Assembly (NCBI GenBank): GCA_900318175.1
Contig: ONJQ01000002.1
Coordinates: 124,001-188,000, forward strand
Length of the DNA: 64,000 nt
Source of the DNA: an uncultured Bacteroidales bacterium
GTDB taxonomy: Bacteria; Bacteroidota; Bacteroidia; Bacteroidales; P3
Reading direction: 5' to 3'
Numbering within the stretch: the stretch's first letter is position 1; each line of letters starts with the position of its first letter. Below are positions 51,687-62,358 of the stretch, in pieces. The notes beneath the pieces were generated by a model. That model was not told where the DNA came from, made no database searches, and worked only from the letters and a program-made list of their open reading frames with translations. The translations under genes and the position numbers were made by a program.

Positions 51687-53024
51687 CTATTTTCCGATGC
51701 AAAAACGGGAGAAGATGGTGCCGAGGATTTCATCAGAGGTCACTTGGCCGGTGATGGTGCCCAGATGGTGAAGGGCATCGCGGAGGTCTATTGCTACAAG
51801 GTCGGCAGGGGTGTTTGTGTCCAACCCTTTCGACACTTCGTTGAGGGCTGCAGACACCCTGCGCAGCGCCTCGCAGTGACGCAGGTTGGTGAGCATTACC
51901 CCCTCGGTATTGTCCATACGCTTTCGCACAGCCTCCACTATGCTTTGCTTCAGTTGGTCCAGTCCAAGGCCTGTCCGGGCTGAGATGGCTATCCCTGAAG
52001 GATAGGGGGGCGGGACAAGGTCAGCCTTGTTGTGGACAACGAACATAATCTTGTCCTCCTGAGGGATGCCCTCCAAATGATGTTTCACCTCCTCTAAGAA
52101 CGACTCCTCGGAAGGTTCCGAGGCATCCCGCACAAAGAGTATGACGGTTGCCTCGCGCACAGACTTGATGGCACGTTCCAAGCCGATGGCCTCGATGGGG
52201 TCGTCGCTTTGGCGCAACCCTGCGGTATCGATAAAGCGGAAGGCAAGTCCATCAAGGGTGAGAGTCTCCTCGATTGTGTCGCGAGTAGTGCCGGGGATGG
52301 GACTGACAATGGCACGGTCGTCGGCCAACAGGGCATTAAGGAGGGACGATTTACCCACGTTGGGGCGCCCCACAATGGCCACAGGGATGCCCCGCTTGAT
52401 GGCATTGCCCAACGAGAAGGAGTTCACTAACCGGGACACACTTGTCTGCAACTCGGTCACAAGAGTGCGCAACTGCCCACGGTCGGCAAATTCCACGTCC
52501 TCGTCACTAAAATCCAGTTCCAACTCAAGCAAGGAGGTCAAATCAACCAACTTTTGCCGCAACTGATCCAAGGTCTGTGCATAGCCTCCACGCAACTGGC
52601 TCACGGCCAGCCGATGAGACGCTGCATTTGTGCTGTCTATAAGGTCGGCCACCGCCTCGGCCTGGCTCAGGTTCAGCCGGCCTGAAAGAAATGCCTGACG
52701 GGTAAACTCGCCTGGCTCTGCCAAACGGGCACCGCTGCCCATCAGGGCTTGCAGCAAGGACTGCTGAACGAAAAGCGAGCCATGGCAGGAGAACTCAACC
52801 GTGTCCAACCCTGTGTAGGAATGGGGGGCATGGAAACAGGTAACCACAACCTCGTCCACTAACGTGTCGTCCACTCGGAACGGAGTGAAACGCGTTGTCT
52901 TCCCTTCGGAGGGGAGCTTTACATGGCGTGCTGCAATGGTGAAAGCATCCGGTCCCGACAGTCTAATCACGGCTATGCCCCCGCGCCCAGGAGGGGTTGA
53001 TATGGCAACAATAGTTGAATTCAT
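51687..53024 (-). CDS. mnmE: tRNA modification GTPase MnmE
   Basis: 445 residues. The N-terminal tetrahydrofolate-binding domain begins STIVAISTPPGRGGIAVIR. A helical domain encloses the G domain: G1 GRPNVGKSSLLNAL, G2/G3 PGTTRDTIEE and DTAGLRQ, G4 NKAD. The C-terminus ends FSRFCIGK, with the conserved redox or ligand Cys. With MnmG it installs the carboxymethylaminomethyl group on U34 of tRNAs. The predicted leader is about 110 nt. Confidence 0.97.
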   Translation of the reverse strand: MNSTIVAISTPPGRGGIAVIRLSGPDAFTIAARHVKLPSEGKTTRFTPFRVDDTLVDEVVVTCFHAPHSYTGLDTVEFSCHGSLFVQQSLLQALMGSGARLAEPGEFTRQAFLSGRLNLSQAEAVADLIDSTNAASHRLAVSQLRGGYAQTLDQLRQKLVDLTSLLELELDFSDEDVEFADRGQLRTLVTELQTSVSRLVNSFSLGNAIKRGIPVAIVGRPNVGKSSLLNALLADDRAIVSPIPGTTRDTIEETLTLDGLAFRFIDTAGLRQSDDPIEAIGLERAIKSVREATVILFVRDASEPSEESFLEEVKHHLEGIPQEDKIMFVVHNKADLVPPPYPSGIAISARTGLGLDQLKQSIVEAVRKRMDNTEGVMLTNLRHCEALRRVSAALNEVSKGLDTNTPADLVAIDLRDALHHLGTITGQVTSDEILGTIFSRFCIGK

Positions 53025-53472
53025 TTAACAATACAAAATATCAATTTTCACTTTTCACCGAAACTTGGCAGTCCGCGCAGAATACTTGGTTTCAACAACT
53101 TCACAGAGCGAAACTAACAAAAACGCAGCCAAGCCCTTATTGCAAATATACATTTTTTTTTGAGAAAAAAGACTTTTTTGCTCACGGCCTTCGAAGTGCC
53201 ATGTCGTCAAATTGATTCACATCAAGCCAGCCACAACGGTGTTCCAGTAGCGACGTTCCCCCTCGGCAGGGAGTACAATGGGCGCAAAGGTGAGTGACCT
53301 CCTTGCCATAGAACAGCTTGTCCTATTAAGGATTGAAAATCCTTATAATAACTTGTTTTGCGGCAGATTTCAAATCTGCAGAAACTGAGAACAACCTACG
53401 TGACGTAGGCAAATAGAAGGTGTTATTGTGTAAACGTGCTAATCCTTGAATCGATTAGCGAATTCACGCTTT
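53025..53472. other. Gene-free stretch with possible coding relic and three hairpins
   Basis: 53143-53150 holds a minus-strand TATATTTG, probably the mnmE promoter. At about 53209-53290 the minus strand reads an open tail LTFAPIVLPAEGERRYW then NTVVAGLM and a stop, with codon use like a real gene end, but no start or family. Three perfect small hairpins follow at 53328-53344, 53363-53379 and 53395-53409. Confidence 0.45.
53143..53150 (-). promoter_or_regulatory. -7 box TATATTTG of mnmE
   Basis: An A/T-run, TATATTTG, CAATAAG on the minus strand; no TTTG box at standard spacing. Confidence 0.5.
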
Positions 53473-53943
53473 TTATTTTTCAATCCCCAAGTGTTCTGCG
53501 GCCTCTTCGTCTGTAAGCCCAAGGTCATTCTTGATTTTATACATGTTGGGGTAGGACAAAAAGAGCAGCAAGATGAGGAGAATCGTAATCATCAGGAGCG
53601 CAGTGTCTGACATAAGGACGATGAGCACGCACTCAATCACCACGATGGCCAAGGTCCCTCTGTAAAGAGATGAGATGTAGGCTGCATAGCCTTGAATCTT
53701 CTGTTCAAAGCTGTCCAACTGGCGCAACCGCGGCGTAGTCTTGCGGATAGTCATCAGGGCCATGGCCACTGCCAGCACTGCAAGTATCGTGCCAGCAATA
53801 AGCATCCATCTGGCCACCTGTGGCTGCTGGTAGCTGACGTGCCAAGGACTGAAATGGAAAATGACAACAATAAGCACAGCCCCGATTGAGCCATAGAGAC
53901 CCCAATTGGCCGTGCGACGAATTTTTCGAATAAGAGCGTTCAT
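53473..53943 (-). CDS. Four-helix membrane protein of unknown function
   Basis: 156 residues. The membrane helices are at about 15-32, 45-64, 96-113 and 114-130. The C-terminal cytoplasmic tail YKIKNDLGLTDEEAAEHLGI resembles a short helical motif. No family was recognised. It lies alone between mnmE and uvrA, both on the same strand. Confidence 0.72.
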   Translation of the reverse strand: MNALIRKIRRTANWGLYGSIGAVLIVVIFHFSPWHVSYQQPQVARWMLIAGTILAVLAVAMALMTIRKTTPRLRQLDSFEQKIQGYAAYISSLYRGTLAIVVIECVLIVLMSDTALLMITILLILLLFLSYPNMYKIKNDLGLTDEEAAEHLGIEK

Positions 53944-54063
53944 TGAAATTATATATTAAAATTAATATTGTGGTGTCATGTTTGAGGATAACGAAGCTTC
54001 ACATTAATAAACAACCATTTATCTTTGGGTACTATCTTATCACATACTCTGTTTTCTAATTGT

Positions 54064-56889
54064 TTATTTTTCCCCTTCCAGTTTCTCCCTCAAGAAACGT
54101 GCTGTGTAGGACTCGGGGCACTTCACCAAATCCTCCGGCGTTCCGGCAAAGACCACACGTCCGCCGTCGCGTCCCCCTTCGGGGCCCATGTCTATCACCC
54201 AGTCCGCCACCTTGATAATGTCCGGATGATGCTCAATCACAACGATGCTGTGCCCTCGCTCTATCAGGCTGTCGAAAGCCGCCAAGAGTTTCTGTATGTC
54301 ATGGAAATGGAGTCCCGTCGAAGGCTCGTCGAAGATAAAGAGCTTGGGGTTTGCAGCCTCGCCGCGTATCAGGTACGAGGCCAGCTTCACCCTCTGCGCC
54401 TCTCCGCCGCTCAGCGAGCTGGAGCTCTGGCCCAGTTTCAGATAGCCCAGTCCCACATCCTGCAATGGCTTCAGGCGGGCGAGAATAGAGGCATGACCTT
54501 CGAAGAATTCAATAGCCTGATTCACCGTCATGTCCAACACCTGCGAGATATTCATCCCGTTGTACGTCACCTCCAAAGTCTCCTCCTTGAAGCGCGTCCC
54601 GTGGCACTCCTCACACACCAAGTGCAAGTCAGCCATAAACTGCATCCCTACGGTGACGTAGCCCTCGCCCTCGCACACCTCGCAACGTCCACCCTCCGTG
54701 TTGAAGGAGAAATAGCCCGGCTTGTAGCCGCGCGCTTTAGCCAACGGCTGGGAGGCATAGAGCTGGCGAATCTCGTCGTAGGCCTTCATATAAGTGGCAG
54801 GGTTGCTGCGCGTAGAGCGCCCTATGGGGTTCTGGTCCACCAGCTCCACACCGCTGATGCGGCTCAGGTCGCCCGACACTCCGGCGCACTTCCCTATATA
54901 CTCCGCCGAGCCGTCAAAACGCCTCTGCAGCACATCGTACAGCACCTGCTTCACCAAGCTCGTCTTTCCAGACCCGCTTACACCCGTCACCACCGTCAGC
55001 ACTCCCAGCGGGAAGTCCACATCCACCAAGTGCAAATTGTTGCAATATGCGCCGTGGATGCTGATGCGGTCCCGCCACGGTCGGCGCGACCCTGGCAGCG
55101 GAATGCGCTTCTTGCCCAACAAGTATTGCGCCGTCAGCGACTCTGCCGGGGCCTTCTCCACCAGCTCCTGCGGTGTGCCGGCAAAGACCACCTCGCCACC
55201 CAAGCGTCCTGCTCCGGGGCCGATGTCAATGATATAGTCAGCTGCACGCATGATGTCCTCGTCGTGTTCCACCACAATCACCGTGTTGCCCAAATCGCGC
55301 AACCGTTTCAGCACGCCTATCAGGCGGTCCGTGTCGCGCGAATGCAAACCGATGGAAGGCTCGTCGAGAATATACATGCTACCCACCAACGAGCTTCCCA
55401 ACGAAGTGGCCAAATTGATGCGCTGCGACTCGCCGCCGCTCAGGCTGTTGGACAGTCGTCCAAGCGTCAAGTAGCCCAGACCCACATCCAGCAGGTAGGC
55501 CACACGGCTCTTCAACTCCTTCAGCAGCCGGCCTACCACCTGCTGCTCATGCTCTGTCAGCACCTTTGGCATCTCCCCCTCCTTGGGTGTTTCCGTCTCC
55601 GGCTGTGTGATGCTCTCCAACCAGGCTGCAAAATCCTCAGCCGGCATCTCCAGCAACTCTGTGATGGAGCGTCCGCAGACCTTCACATACCCGGCATCCT
55701 TCCTCAGCCTCGTGCCGTCGCAGTCCGGGCAGGTAGTCTTGCCGCGGTAGCGTGAGAGCATCACGCGATATTGTATCTTGTAGCCCTGGCTCTCGACCCA
55801 TTTAAAAAAGCCGTCGAGGCCCTCCCACTGGCCTTTGCCGTGCCACAGCACAGCCCGCTGCTTGGCGGTCAGCTCGCAGTAAGGCGTATGGATGGGGAAA
55901 TCGAGTTTTACCGACATGCGTATCAGGTGGTCCTTCCACTCGCTCATCTTGTCCCCTCGCCAGCACACCACCGCGTCGTCATAGATGGACAGGCTCTTGT
56001 TCGGCACCACCAAATCTTCGCTGATGCCCATCACATTCCCGTAGCCGCCGCACGTGGGGCAGGCACCATACGGGTTGTTGAAACTAAAGAAATTAGGGTT
56101 CGGCTTCTCAAAGGACATGCCGTCCGCCTCAAAGCGGTTGCTGAACTGCCGTTCGTTCACCGTCCCGTCAGCCTCCTCCGTGTGGACCATGCAGCTGCCT
56201 CGACCTTCAAAGAAAGCCGTCTGCACCGACTCCGCCACGCGGGCGGACTGGTCGTCGTCGCCACGGTGCACCCGGATGCGGTCCACCACCAGCGTCACGC
56301 CCTCCTCATCTTCGGCCCCCGAGGCAAGGTAATCCTCGATACGCACTATGGTTCCCTTCACAGCAATACGCACAAAACCCTCCTGAAGCAGCATCTCCAG
56401 CTGAGGACGCAGTGCATGCTCCTCGTCCCGAAGCAAAGGGGCGAAAAGCGTCACCCGCGTACCCTCCTCGTGGCTGAAGACATAGTCCACCACATCGCTC
56501 ACCGAGTGGCGTTTCACCTCCACGCCGCTCACCGGCGAGTAGGTGCGGCCTATGCGGGCATACAACAATTTCAGATACTCGTACAACTCCGTCTGAGTGC
56601 CCACCGTCGAGCGCGGATTGTTCGTGTTCACCTTCTGCTCAATGGCCACTGCCGGCGAAATATTCTCAATCAAATCCACCTCCGGCTTGGCCATGCGGCC
56701 AAGGAACTGGCGTGCATAGCTCGACAAGCTTTCTACATAGCGCCGCTGCCCCTCGGCATACAGCGTGTCGAAAGCCAGGCTCGACTTGCCCGACCCGCTC
56801 AATCCCGTTATCACCACAAACTTCCCTTGCGGTATATCCACCGATACATTCTTCAAATTATTCACCCTCGCACCGTGTATCCTAATCAT
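54064..56889 (-). CDS. uvrA: Excinuclease ABC subunit A
   Basis: 941 residues, full length. It is the damage-recognition ATPase of nucleotide excision repair. The first ABC half has Walker A GLSGSGKSSLAFDTL and signature LSGGESQRINLA. The second has GVSGSGKTSLVKQVL and LSGGEAQRVKLA. Zinc modules are visible at CPTCGGYGN, at CPDCDGTRLR and at CEVCEGEGY with CEECHGTRF. The UvrB-interaction region is within the first 250 residues. It has its own consensus promoter. Confidence 0.98.
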   Translation of the reverse strand: MIRIHGARVNNLKNVSVDIPQGKFVVITGLSGSGKSSLAFDTLYAEGQRRYVESLSSYARQFLGRMAKPEVDLIENISPAVAIEQKVNTNNPRSTVGTQTELYEYLKLLYARIGRTYSPVSGVEVKRHSVSDVVDYVFSHEEGTRVTLFAPLLRDEEHALRPQLEMLLQEGFVRIAVKGTIVRIEDYLASGAEDEEGVTLVVDRIRVHRGDDDQSARVAESVQTAFFEGRGSCMVHTEEADGTVNERQFSNRFEADGMSFEKPNPNFFSFNNPYGACPTCGGYGNVMGISEDLVVPNKSLSIYDDAVVCWRGDKMSEWKDHLIRMSVKLDFPIHTPYCELTAKQRAVLWHGKGQWEGLDGFFKWVESQGYKIQYRVMLSRYRGKTTCPDCDGTRLRKDAGYVKVCGRSITELLEMPAEDFAAWLESITQPETETPKEGEMPKVLTEHEQQVVGRLLKELKSRVAYLLDVGLGYLTLGRLSNSLSGGESQRINLATSLGSSLVGSMYILDEPSIGLHSRDTDRLIGVLKRLRDLGNTVIVVEHDEDIMRAADYIIDIGPGAGRLGGEVVFAGTPQELVEKAPAESLTAQYLLGKKRIPLPGSRRPWRDRISIHGAYCNNLHLVDVDFPLGVLTVVTGVSGSGKTSLVKQVLYDVLQRRFDGSAEYIGKCAGVSGDLSRISGVELVDQNPIGRSTRSNPATYMKAYDEIRQLYASQPLAKARGYKPGYFSFNTEGGRCEVCEGEGYVTVGMQFMADLHLVCEECHGTRFKEETLEVTYNGMNISQVLDMTVNQAIEFFEGHASILARLKPLQDVGLGYLKLGQSSSSLSGGEAQRVKLASYLIRGEAANPKLFIFDEPSTGLHFHDIQKLLAAFDSLIERGHSIVVIEHHPDIIKVADWVIDMGPEGGRDGGRVVFAGTPEDLVKCPESYTARFLREKLEGEK

Positions 56890-57037
56890 CGTTGAATTTA
56901 ATAATTAACAATAAAAAAATAATTCTGCATCATTAGTACGCATGACAGTTCACCGCTTTCATTACCTGCAGCGGTTCGCCGTCAATCATCACAGCGTTAG
57001 GCTCTTCACCCCGCAGGGCTTCAGCCTCCCGCCAATG

Positions 57038-57068
57038 CAAAAATACACAAAAAGTTTGATAACGCAAA
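57038..57068 (-). promoter_or_regulatory. Promoter of uvrA
   Basis: On the minus strand TTTG (57065-57068), 19-nt spacer, TATTTTTG (57038-57045). Leader about 140 nt. Confidence 0.75.
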
Positions 57069-57430
57069 ATAATATGGCGGCACAAAGTTAGTATGATGGT
57101 TGTGATTTTTGTTTGTCGACGCGTTTCTTGTTACTCTCTCCAGCCTCGCTTTTTTCTCAAGTAGTTGTGTTTCTTGATGAAACTCATCTGGCCTCTCTGG
57201 GGGGCAATCGTTCCATAGGCCTTCTTCCACTCGTTATAGGTCAGTTTCCTAACATTTGTTCCTCATTTGTTCCTCTCTCGGAGGAACAAATGAGGTAGGA
57301 GAGAATTGCGAGTGACCGACAGCGAGTGGAGGAACAGCTAAGCGGCACCGCCGAGCGATAGGCGATGGAGGAAGGGGCCGGTAGCGGCGGGCAGTCTGCA
57401 AATAATAGTTGCGGAATGGCAAAAAATGCG
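57069..57430. other. Gene-free stretch before the polysaccharide locus
   Basis: This divergent intergenic region contains a dispersed repeat copy (57238-57295). Nothing else was recognised apart from promoters at its two ends. Confidence 0.5.
57238..57295 (+). repeat. Dispersed intergenic repeat, copy 2, with 14-bp inverted repeat
   Basis: 57238-57274 matches 24200-24236 (34 of 37). Here the element ends in a perfect inverted repeat: CCTCATTTGTTCCT at 57261-57274 with its complement at 57282-57295 around a 7-nt loop. Confidence 0.65.
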
Positions 57431-57438
57431 TATCTTTG
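57431..57438 (+). promoter_or_regulatory. Promoter of the polysaccharide locus
   Basis: TATCTTTG at 57431-57438 with GTTG 19 nt upstream (57408-57411, one base off TTTG). Leader about 15 nt. Confidence 0.6.
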
Positions 57439-57458
57439 CAAAACCAATTATTGAACCG

Positions 57459-58721
57459 ATGAAGAAGAAAATAACCAATCTGTTTGCCGGGCTGCCATGG
57501 TATGACGCAGCGGAATACGGCGCCATGATACTCATCACACTTACTGTTCCAATAGCCTGGAGCATAGGGGTGTGGAGTCTCATCATGCTCTGCCTTGCCA
57601 CCCTGGTAAAGTGCATTCAACGCCGCCGCGTAGGCAACAGCTGCCTGAGCCGCGGGGGAAGGGCCGGCCTGTGGCTGATGATTGCCTACTTTGCGTTGAG
57701 CGCCGTCTCGGCGTTGTGGAGCAGCCAGCCCGCCGAGGCTTGGGAGCGGGCGGCATTGATGCTGCCCATGCTGGCATTGCCGTTGGCGATGCTGCTGACC
57801 GACACGGCTTATCTGAAACAACGCCATACCGACGCGCTTGTCTTCCTGCTGGCAGGGGTGCTGACCGTGCGCTTTGCTGTGATGGCGGTGCGGGCCATCG
57901 TCCGCTACCTGATGGGCACCCCACCCAGTTTGCTGATTGACTTCCACTTCGACCCGTTGCACCACAACTATTTGGCCCTGTATCTTATCACCGCCATCGC
58001 CCTGCTCTACGTCGTGGTGGAGCGGAACTGGCACCGTGTGGACTGGCGCCGCTGGCGTTGGGTCGTTGTGGCGGACATGGCGCTGCTGGCGGGCTACATG
58101 GTCATCATGGGTTCCCGCTCAGGCCTGGTAATCTTGGCAATGGTGGCTGTGGCATGTCTGGCCCATCTGGCCTTGGTGCGCAAGCGGTGGGGTGTGGCGG
58201 CTGTGGCGGCAGGACTCCTCGTCGTCGGGGTTGGAGCCACCTATCTGGCCGCACCGAAACTCTACTGGCGTATTGTCTATTCTGCCGAGAAGATGCTGGC
58301 CGGTGAGCCCGGCGACGGACGGCAGGTGATGTGGCAATGCGGGATGGAGCTGGTGAAGGAACGGCCGCTGACGGGCTGGGGAAGCGACGGCTATTGGCCC
58401 GAACTGCGGGAGCGATACCGCGCCCACGACTTTGCCGAAGGCTACGAGCCTGAACGCTACAACACACATAACCAATATCTCGAAACGCTGCTTATGACCG
58501 GCAGCGTGGGGCTGGCCGTGCTGCTGATGATGGTGTTGGTCCCAGCGGTGGCATCGTGCTGCAAACCCCGCCGCAATTTGCCCATGGTGCTGTTCACCAT
58601 CGTCTACGGAGGATTCTTGATGTTCGAGGTGATGTTTGGCCGACAGATGGGTCTGCTCTTCATTTGCTGGTGGTATGGGCTGCTGTTGGCCGCAAGAGGC
58701 ACTGAGACAGCGAAAAAATGA
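57459..58721 (+). CDS. O-antigen ligase/polymerase (Wzy_C / WaaL type) membrane protein
   Basis: 420 residues from ATG at 57459 (MKKKITNLFAGLPWYD); an in-frame ATG at 57426 lies upstream of the -7 box. About eleven membrane helices. The large periplasmic loop near residue 280-350 carries the family motif region (RQVMWQCGMELVKERPLTGW, with GWGSDGY and HNQYLE). Members either polymerise O-antigen repeats or ligate the polymer to lipid A-core at the periplasmic face; sequence alone does not decide which. It is followed by the UDP-sugar dehydrogenase gene, which has its own promoter box. Confidence 0.88.
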   Translation: MKKKITNLFAGLPWYDAAEYGAMILITLTVPIAWSIGVWSLIMLCLATLVKCIQRRRVGNSCLSRGGRAGLWLMIAYFALSAVSALWSSQPAEAWERAALMLPMLALPLAMLLTDTAYLKQRHTDALVFLLAGVLTVRFAVMAVRAIVRYLMGTPPSLLIDFHFDPLHHNYLALYLITAIALLYVVVERNWHRVDWRRWRWVVVADMALLAGYMVIMGSRSGLVILAMVAVACLAHLALVRKRWGVAAVAAGLLVVGVGATYLAAPKLYWRIVYSAEKMLAGEPGDGRQVMWQCGMELVKERPLTGWGSDGYWPELRERYRAHDFAEGYEPERYNTHNQYLETLLMTGSVGLAVLLMMVLVPAVASCCKPRRNLPMVLFTIVYGGFLMFEVMFGRQMGLLFICWWYGLLLAARGTETAKK

Positions 58722-58762
58722 GCCACAATAAATGTTTTTATTGGTAAACGGAAAAAAAAGTG

Positions 58763-58770
58763 TATCTTTG
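58763..58770 (+). promoter_or_regulatory. -7 box TATCTTTG of the amino-sugar operon
   Basis: An A-run, GTG, TATCTTTG, CAAATTAAAC; ATTG at 58740-58743 lies 19 nt upstream. Leader about 75 nt to the ATG at 58846. Confidence 0.6.
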
Positions 58771-58845
58771 CAAATTAAACTATTCTGCATAATTGAATCG
58801 GAAAAAGAAAATAATATAATATAAAATATAATATCACAGCATTTT

Positions 58846-60120
58846 ATGCAAGAGATTAAGATTGCAGTCATAGGACTTGGATATGTCGGTCTGCCCTTGG
58901 CAAGACTTTTTTCTACAAAGTACAAAACTGTTGGATATGACCTGAGCGAGGCCCGCGTGGCAGCCCTGATGGCAGGGCACGATGCCACCCTTGAGGTGAG
59001 CGACGAGCTGCTGCAGGACGCCATCAAGAATCACGGCCTGTTGTGCTCAAGCAACATTGAGGACATCAGGGATTGCAACTTCTACGTGGTGGCAGTGCCT
59101 ACACCTGTGGACCGCAACAACAATCCCGACTTGACTCCCCTGTATGGCGCCAGCGAGGTGGTGGGCAAAGTGATAAGCAAGGGCAACACGGTGGTGTACG
59201 AGTCGACGGTATATCCAGGAGTGACTGAGGATGAATGTCTGCCTGTCGTGGAGCGAGTATCTGGGCTGAAGTACAATGTCGACTTCTTTGCCGGATACAG
59301 CCCCGAGCGCATCAACCCCGGCGACAAGGTCCACACTGTGGAGAAGATCAAGAAAATCACTTCGGGCTCGACACCCGAAATTGCCGACCTGGTGGACAGA
59401 GTGTATGCCTCGGTGTTGCAGAATGGCACCCACAGGGCTTCAAGCATCAAGGTGGCCGAAGCCGCCAAGGTGATCGAGAACAGCCAGCGCGACATCAACA
59501 TCGCCTTTGTGAACGAGCTGTCGAAGATTTTCACACTGATGGGCATCGACACACAGGATGTGCTGGAGGCCGCAGGGACGAAATGGAACTTCATCAAGAT
59601 GAACCCCGGCTTGGTTGGCGGACATTGCATCTCGGTGGACCCCTACTACCTGGCACAGTGTGCACAGCGGCTGGGCTACAACCCGGAAATCATCCTTGCA
59701 GGACGACGCATGAACGACGGCATGGGAGCCTACGTGGCCGACCAGACCGTGAAATTGATGCTGAAGAAGGGCATCCAGGTGCTGCATTCGAAGATTATCA
59801 TCATGGGCTTCACCTTCAAGGAGAACTGCCCCGACGTGCGCAACACCCGCGTGATTGACATCTACCACGCTTTGCAGGAATACAACGCTGACATCACGGT
59901 GTTTGACCCGTGGGCATCGCCGGAGCGGGTGAAGCATGAATATGGCATCGACATTGTGACCGAGCTGCCAAAGGAGAAGTTTGCAGCAGCCATCATCGCT
60001 GTGGCCCACCGCCAGTTCCGCGAGATGGAGATAGACTTTGACCAGCTGCTGGAAAAGAACCATGTGATATACGACGTGAAAGCCATCATGCCGCGCGAGC
60101 TGGTGGATGGCAGACTTTAA
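58846..60120 (+). CDS. UDP-N-acetylglucosamine 6-dehydrogenase-type nucleotide sugar dehydrogenase (WbpA/WbpO/TviB group)
   Basis: 424 residues. NAD-binding IAVIGLGYVGLPLARLF at the N-terminus, VPTPVDRNNNPDL, ESTVYPGVTEDE, and the catalytic Cys in LVGGHCISVDPYYLA. The C-terminal UDP-binding domain has MGFTFKENCPDVRNTRV. The spacing and the SVDPYYL form place it with enzymes that oxidise UDP-HexNAc rather than UDP-glucose. It makes a UDP-HexNAc uronic acid. The next genes, WbpB- and WbpE-like, fit UDP-GlcNAcA as product. Confidence 0.9.
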   Translation: MQEIKIAVIGLGYVGLPLARLFSTKYKTVGYDLSEARVAALMAGHDATLEVSDELLQDAIKNHGLLCSSNIEDIRDCNFYVVAVPTPVDRNNNPDLTPLYGASEVVGKVISKGNTVVYESTVYPGVTEDECLPVVERVSGLKYNVDFFAGYSPERINPGDKVHTVEKIKKITSGSTPEIADLVDRVYASVLQNGTHRASSIKVAEAAKVIENSQRDINIAFVNELSKIFTLMGIDTQDVLEAAGTKWNFIKMNPGLVGGHCISVDPYYLAQCAQRLGYNPEIILAGRRMNDGMGAYVADQTVKLMLKKGIQVLHSKIIIMGFTFKENCPDVRNTRVIDIYHALQEYNADITVFDPWASPERVKHEYGIDIVTELPKEKFAAAIIAVAHRQFREMEIDFDQLLEKNHVIYDVKAIMPRELVDGRL

Positions 60121-60126
60121 ACGTGA

Positions 60127-61203
<1,077 letters not shown>

Positions 61204-61207
61204 AGCC

Positions 61208-62338
61208 ATGAGCGTGAGGGTCTGCCATGTGACGAGCGTGCACCCGGCTGACGATGTACGCATTTTTCACCGCGAGTGTGTGTCGCTGGCACACAGACGG
61301 GGCAATGACGGGATGTGCTGCTATGAGGTGCATCTTGTGGCTCCGAACGTGGCCGACGGCGAGCGCGACGGGGTGAAGGTGCATGGCGTTGAGCTACCCT
61401 CGGGCAGACTACAGAGGCAGCTGTTCTTGGACCGCGTGTACCGCAGAGCCATAGAGGTGGATGCCGCAGTGTACCACTTGCACGACCCGGAACTGCTGGA
61501 CCTGGGTCTGAGGCTGAAGAGGCATGGAAAGAGGGTGATTTTCGACTCGCACGAGGATGTGCCGGGTCAGCTCCTTACAAAGGAGTACCTGCCCATGTGG
61601 AGCAGGAAGCCCATCTCCCGCTTCTATACAATTATGGAACAGGAACGGCTGAAACGTTATGACGCCGTGGTGACCGTGACATCCTCGATAGCCGAACGCT
61701 TGCGGAGGGTGAACGAGAACTGCGTGATGGTGACCAACTTCCCCGTGTACGCGGATACCCCTCACCAATGGAAGGAGCGGGAAGAGCGTTATGTCTGTTT
61801 TGCAGGTGGCGTGGACGAACGATATATGCATGAAAATATAATTGAGAGCCTCCGATACACGAGAGCCCGATACCTACTGGCTGGTCGTTGCTTCATGGCA
61901 TCATATTGGCAGCGGCTGCAGAGCATGGAGATGTGGAAGAAGGTGGAGTACCTCGGGGTGCTGCCTCCTGAGCGGGTGAGCGAGGTCTACCAGCGGGCAG
62001 ATGTAGGCTTGGTGCTCTTGGACTACTCGCCAAACGTGGGCTACCACAAAGGAACGCTGGGGGTGCTGAAGTTGTTTGAGTATATGATGGCGGGCATCCC
62101 AGTTGTGGCGACGGATTTTGAGCTGTGGAAAGAGATTGTGGAGGGCGAAGACTGCGGCTCGTGCGTCAATCCCCACGATGTGCAGGCCATTGCCAAGGCG
62201 GTGAACTACCTGATAGACAATCCCGACAGAGCAAGACAGATGGGCGAGAACGGAAGAAAGGCTGTGCGCAACAAGTACAACTGGGCCACACAGGAACAGG
62301 CGCTTTACAGCCTGTACGACTCTTTGGTTAATAGATAA
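61208..62338 (+). CDS. Glycosyltransferase family 4-like protein
   Basis: 376 residues, GT-B fold. The N-terminal domain contains HVTSVHPADDVRIFHREC and YHLHDPELLDLGLRLK. The C-terminal nucleotide-sugar domain has LGVLPPERVSEVYQRADVGL and the ExxxE-like KLFEYMMAGIPVVATDF. It is a cytoplasmic or membrane-associated retaining transferase that adds a sugar to the lipid-linked repeat unit. Donor and acceptor cannot be told from sequence. It is translationally close to its upstream neighbour. Confidence 0.88.
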   Translation: MSVRVCHVTSVHPADDVRIFHRECVSLAHRRGNDGMCCYEVHLVAPNVADGERDGVKVHGVELPSGRLQRQLFLDRVYRRAIEVDAAVYHLHDPELLDLGLRLKRHGKRVIFDSHEDVPGQLLTKEYLPMWSRKPISRFYTIMEQERLKRYDAVVTVTSSIAERLRRVNENCVMVTNFPVYADTPHQWKEREERYVCFAGGVDERYMHENIIESLRYTRARYLLAGRCFMASYWQRLQSMEMWKKVEYLGVLPPERVSEVYQRADVGLVLLDYSPNVGYHKGTLGVLKLFEYMMAGIPVVATDFELWKEIVEGEDCGSCVNPHDVQAIAKAVNYLIDNPDRARQMGENGRKAVRNKYNWATQEQALYSLYDSLVNR

Positions 62339-62358
62339 TTGATAATTGAAAGTGATAT

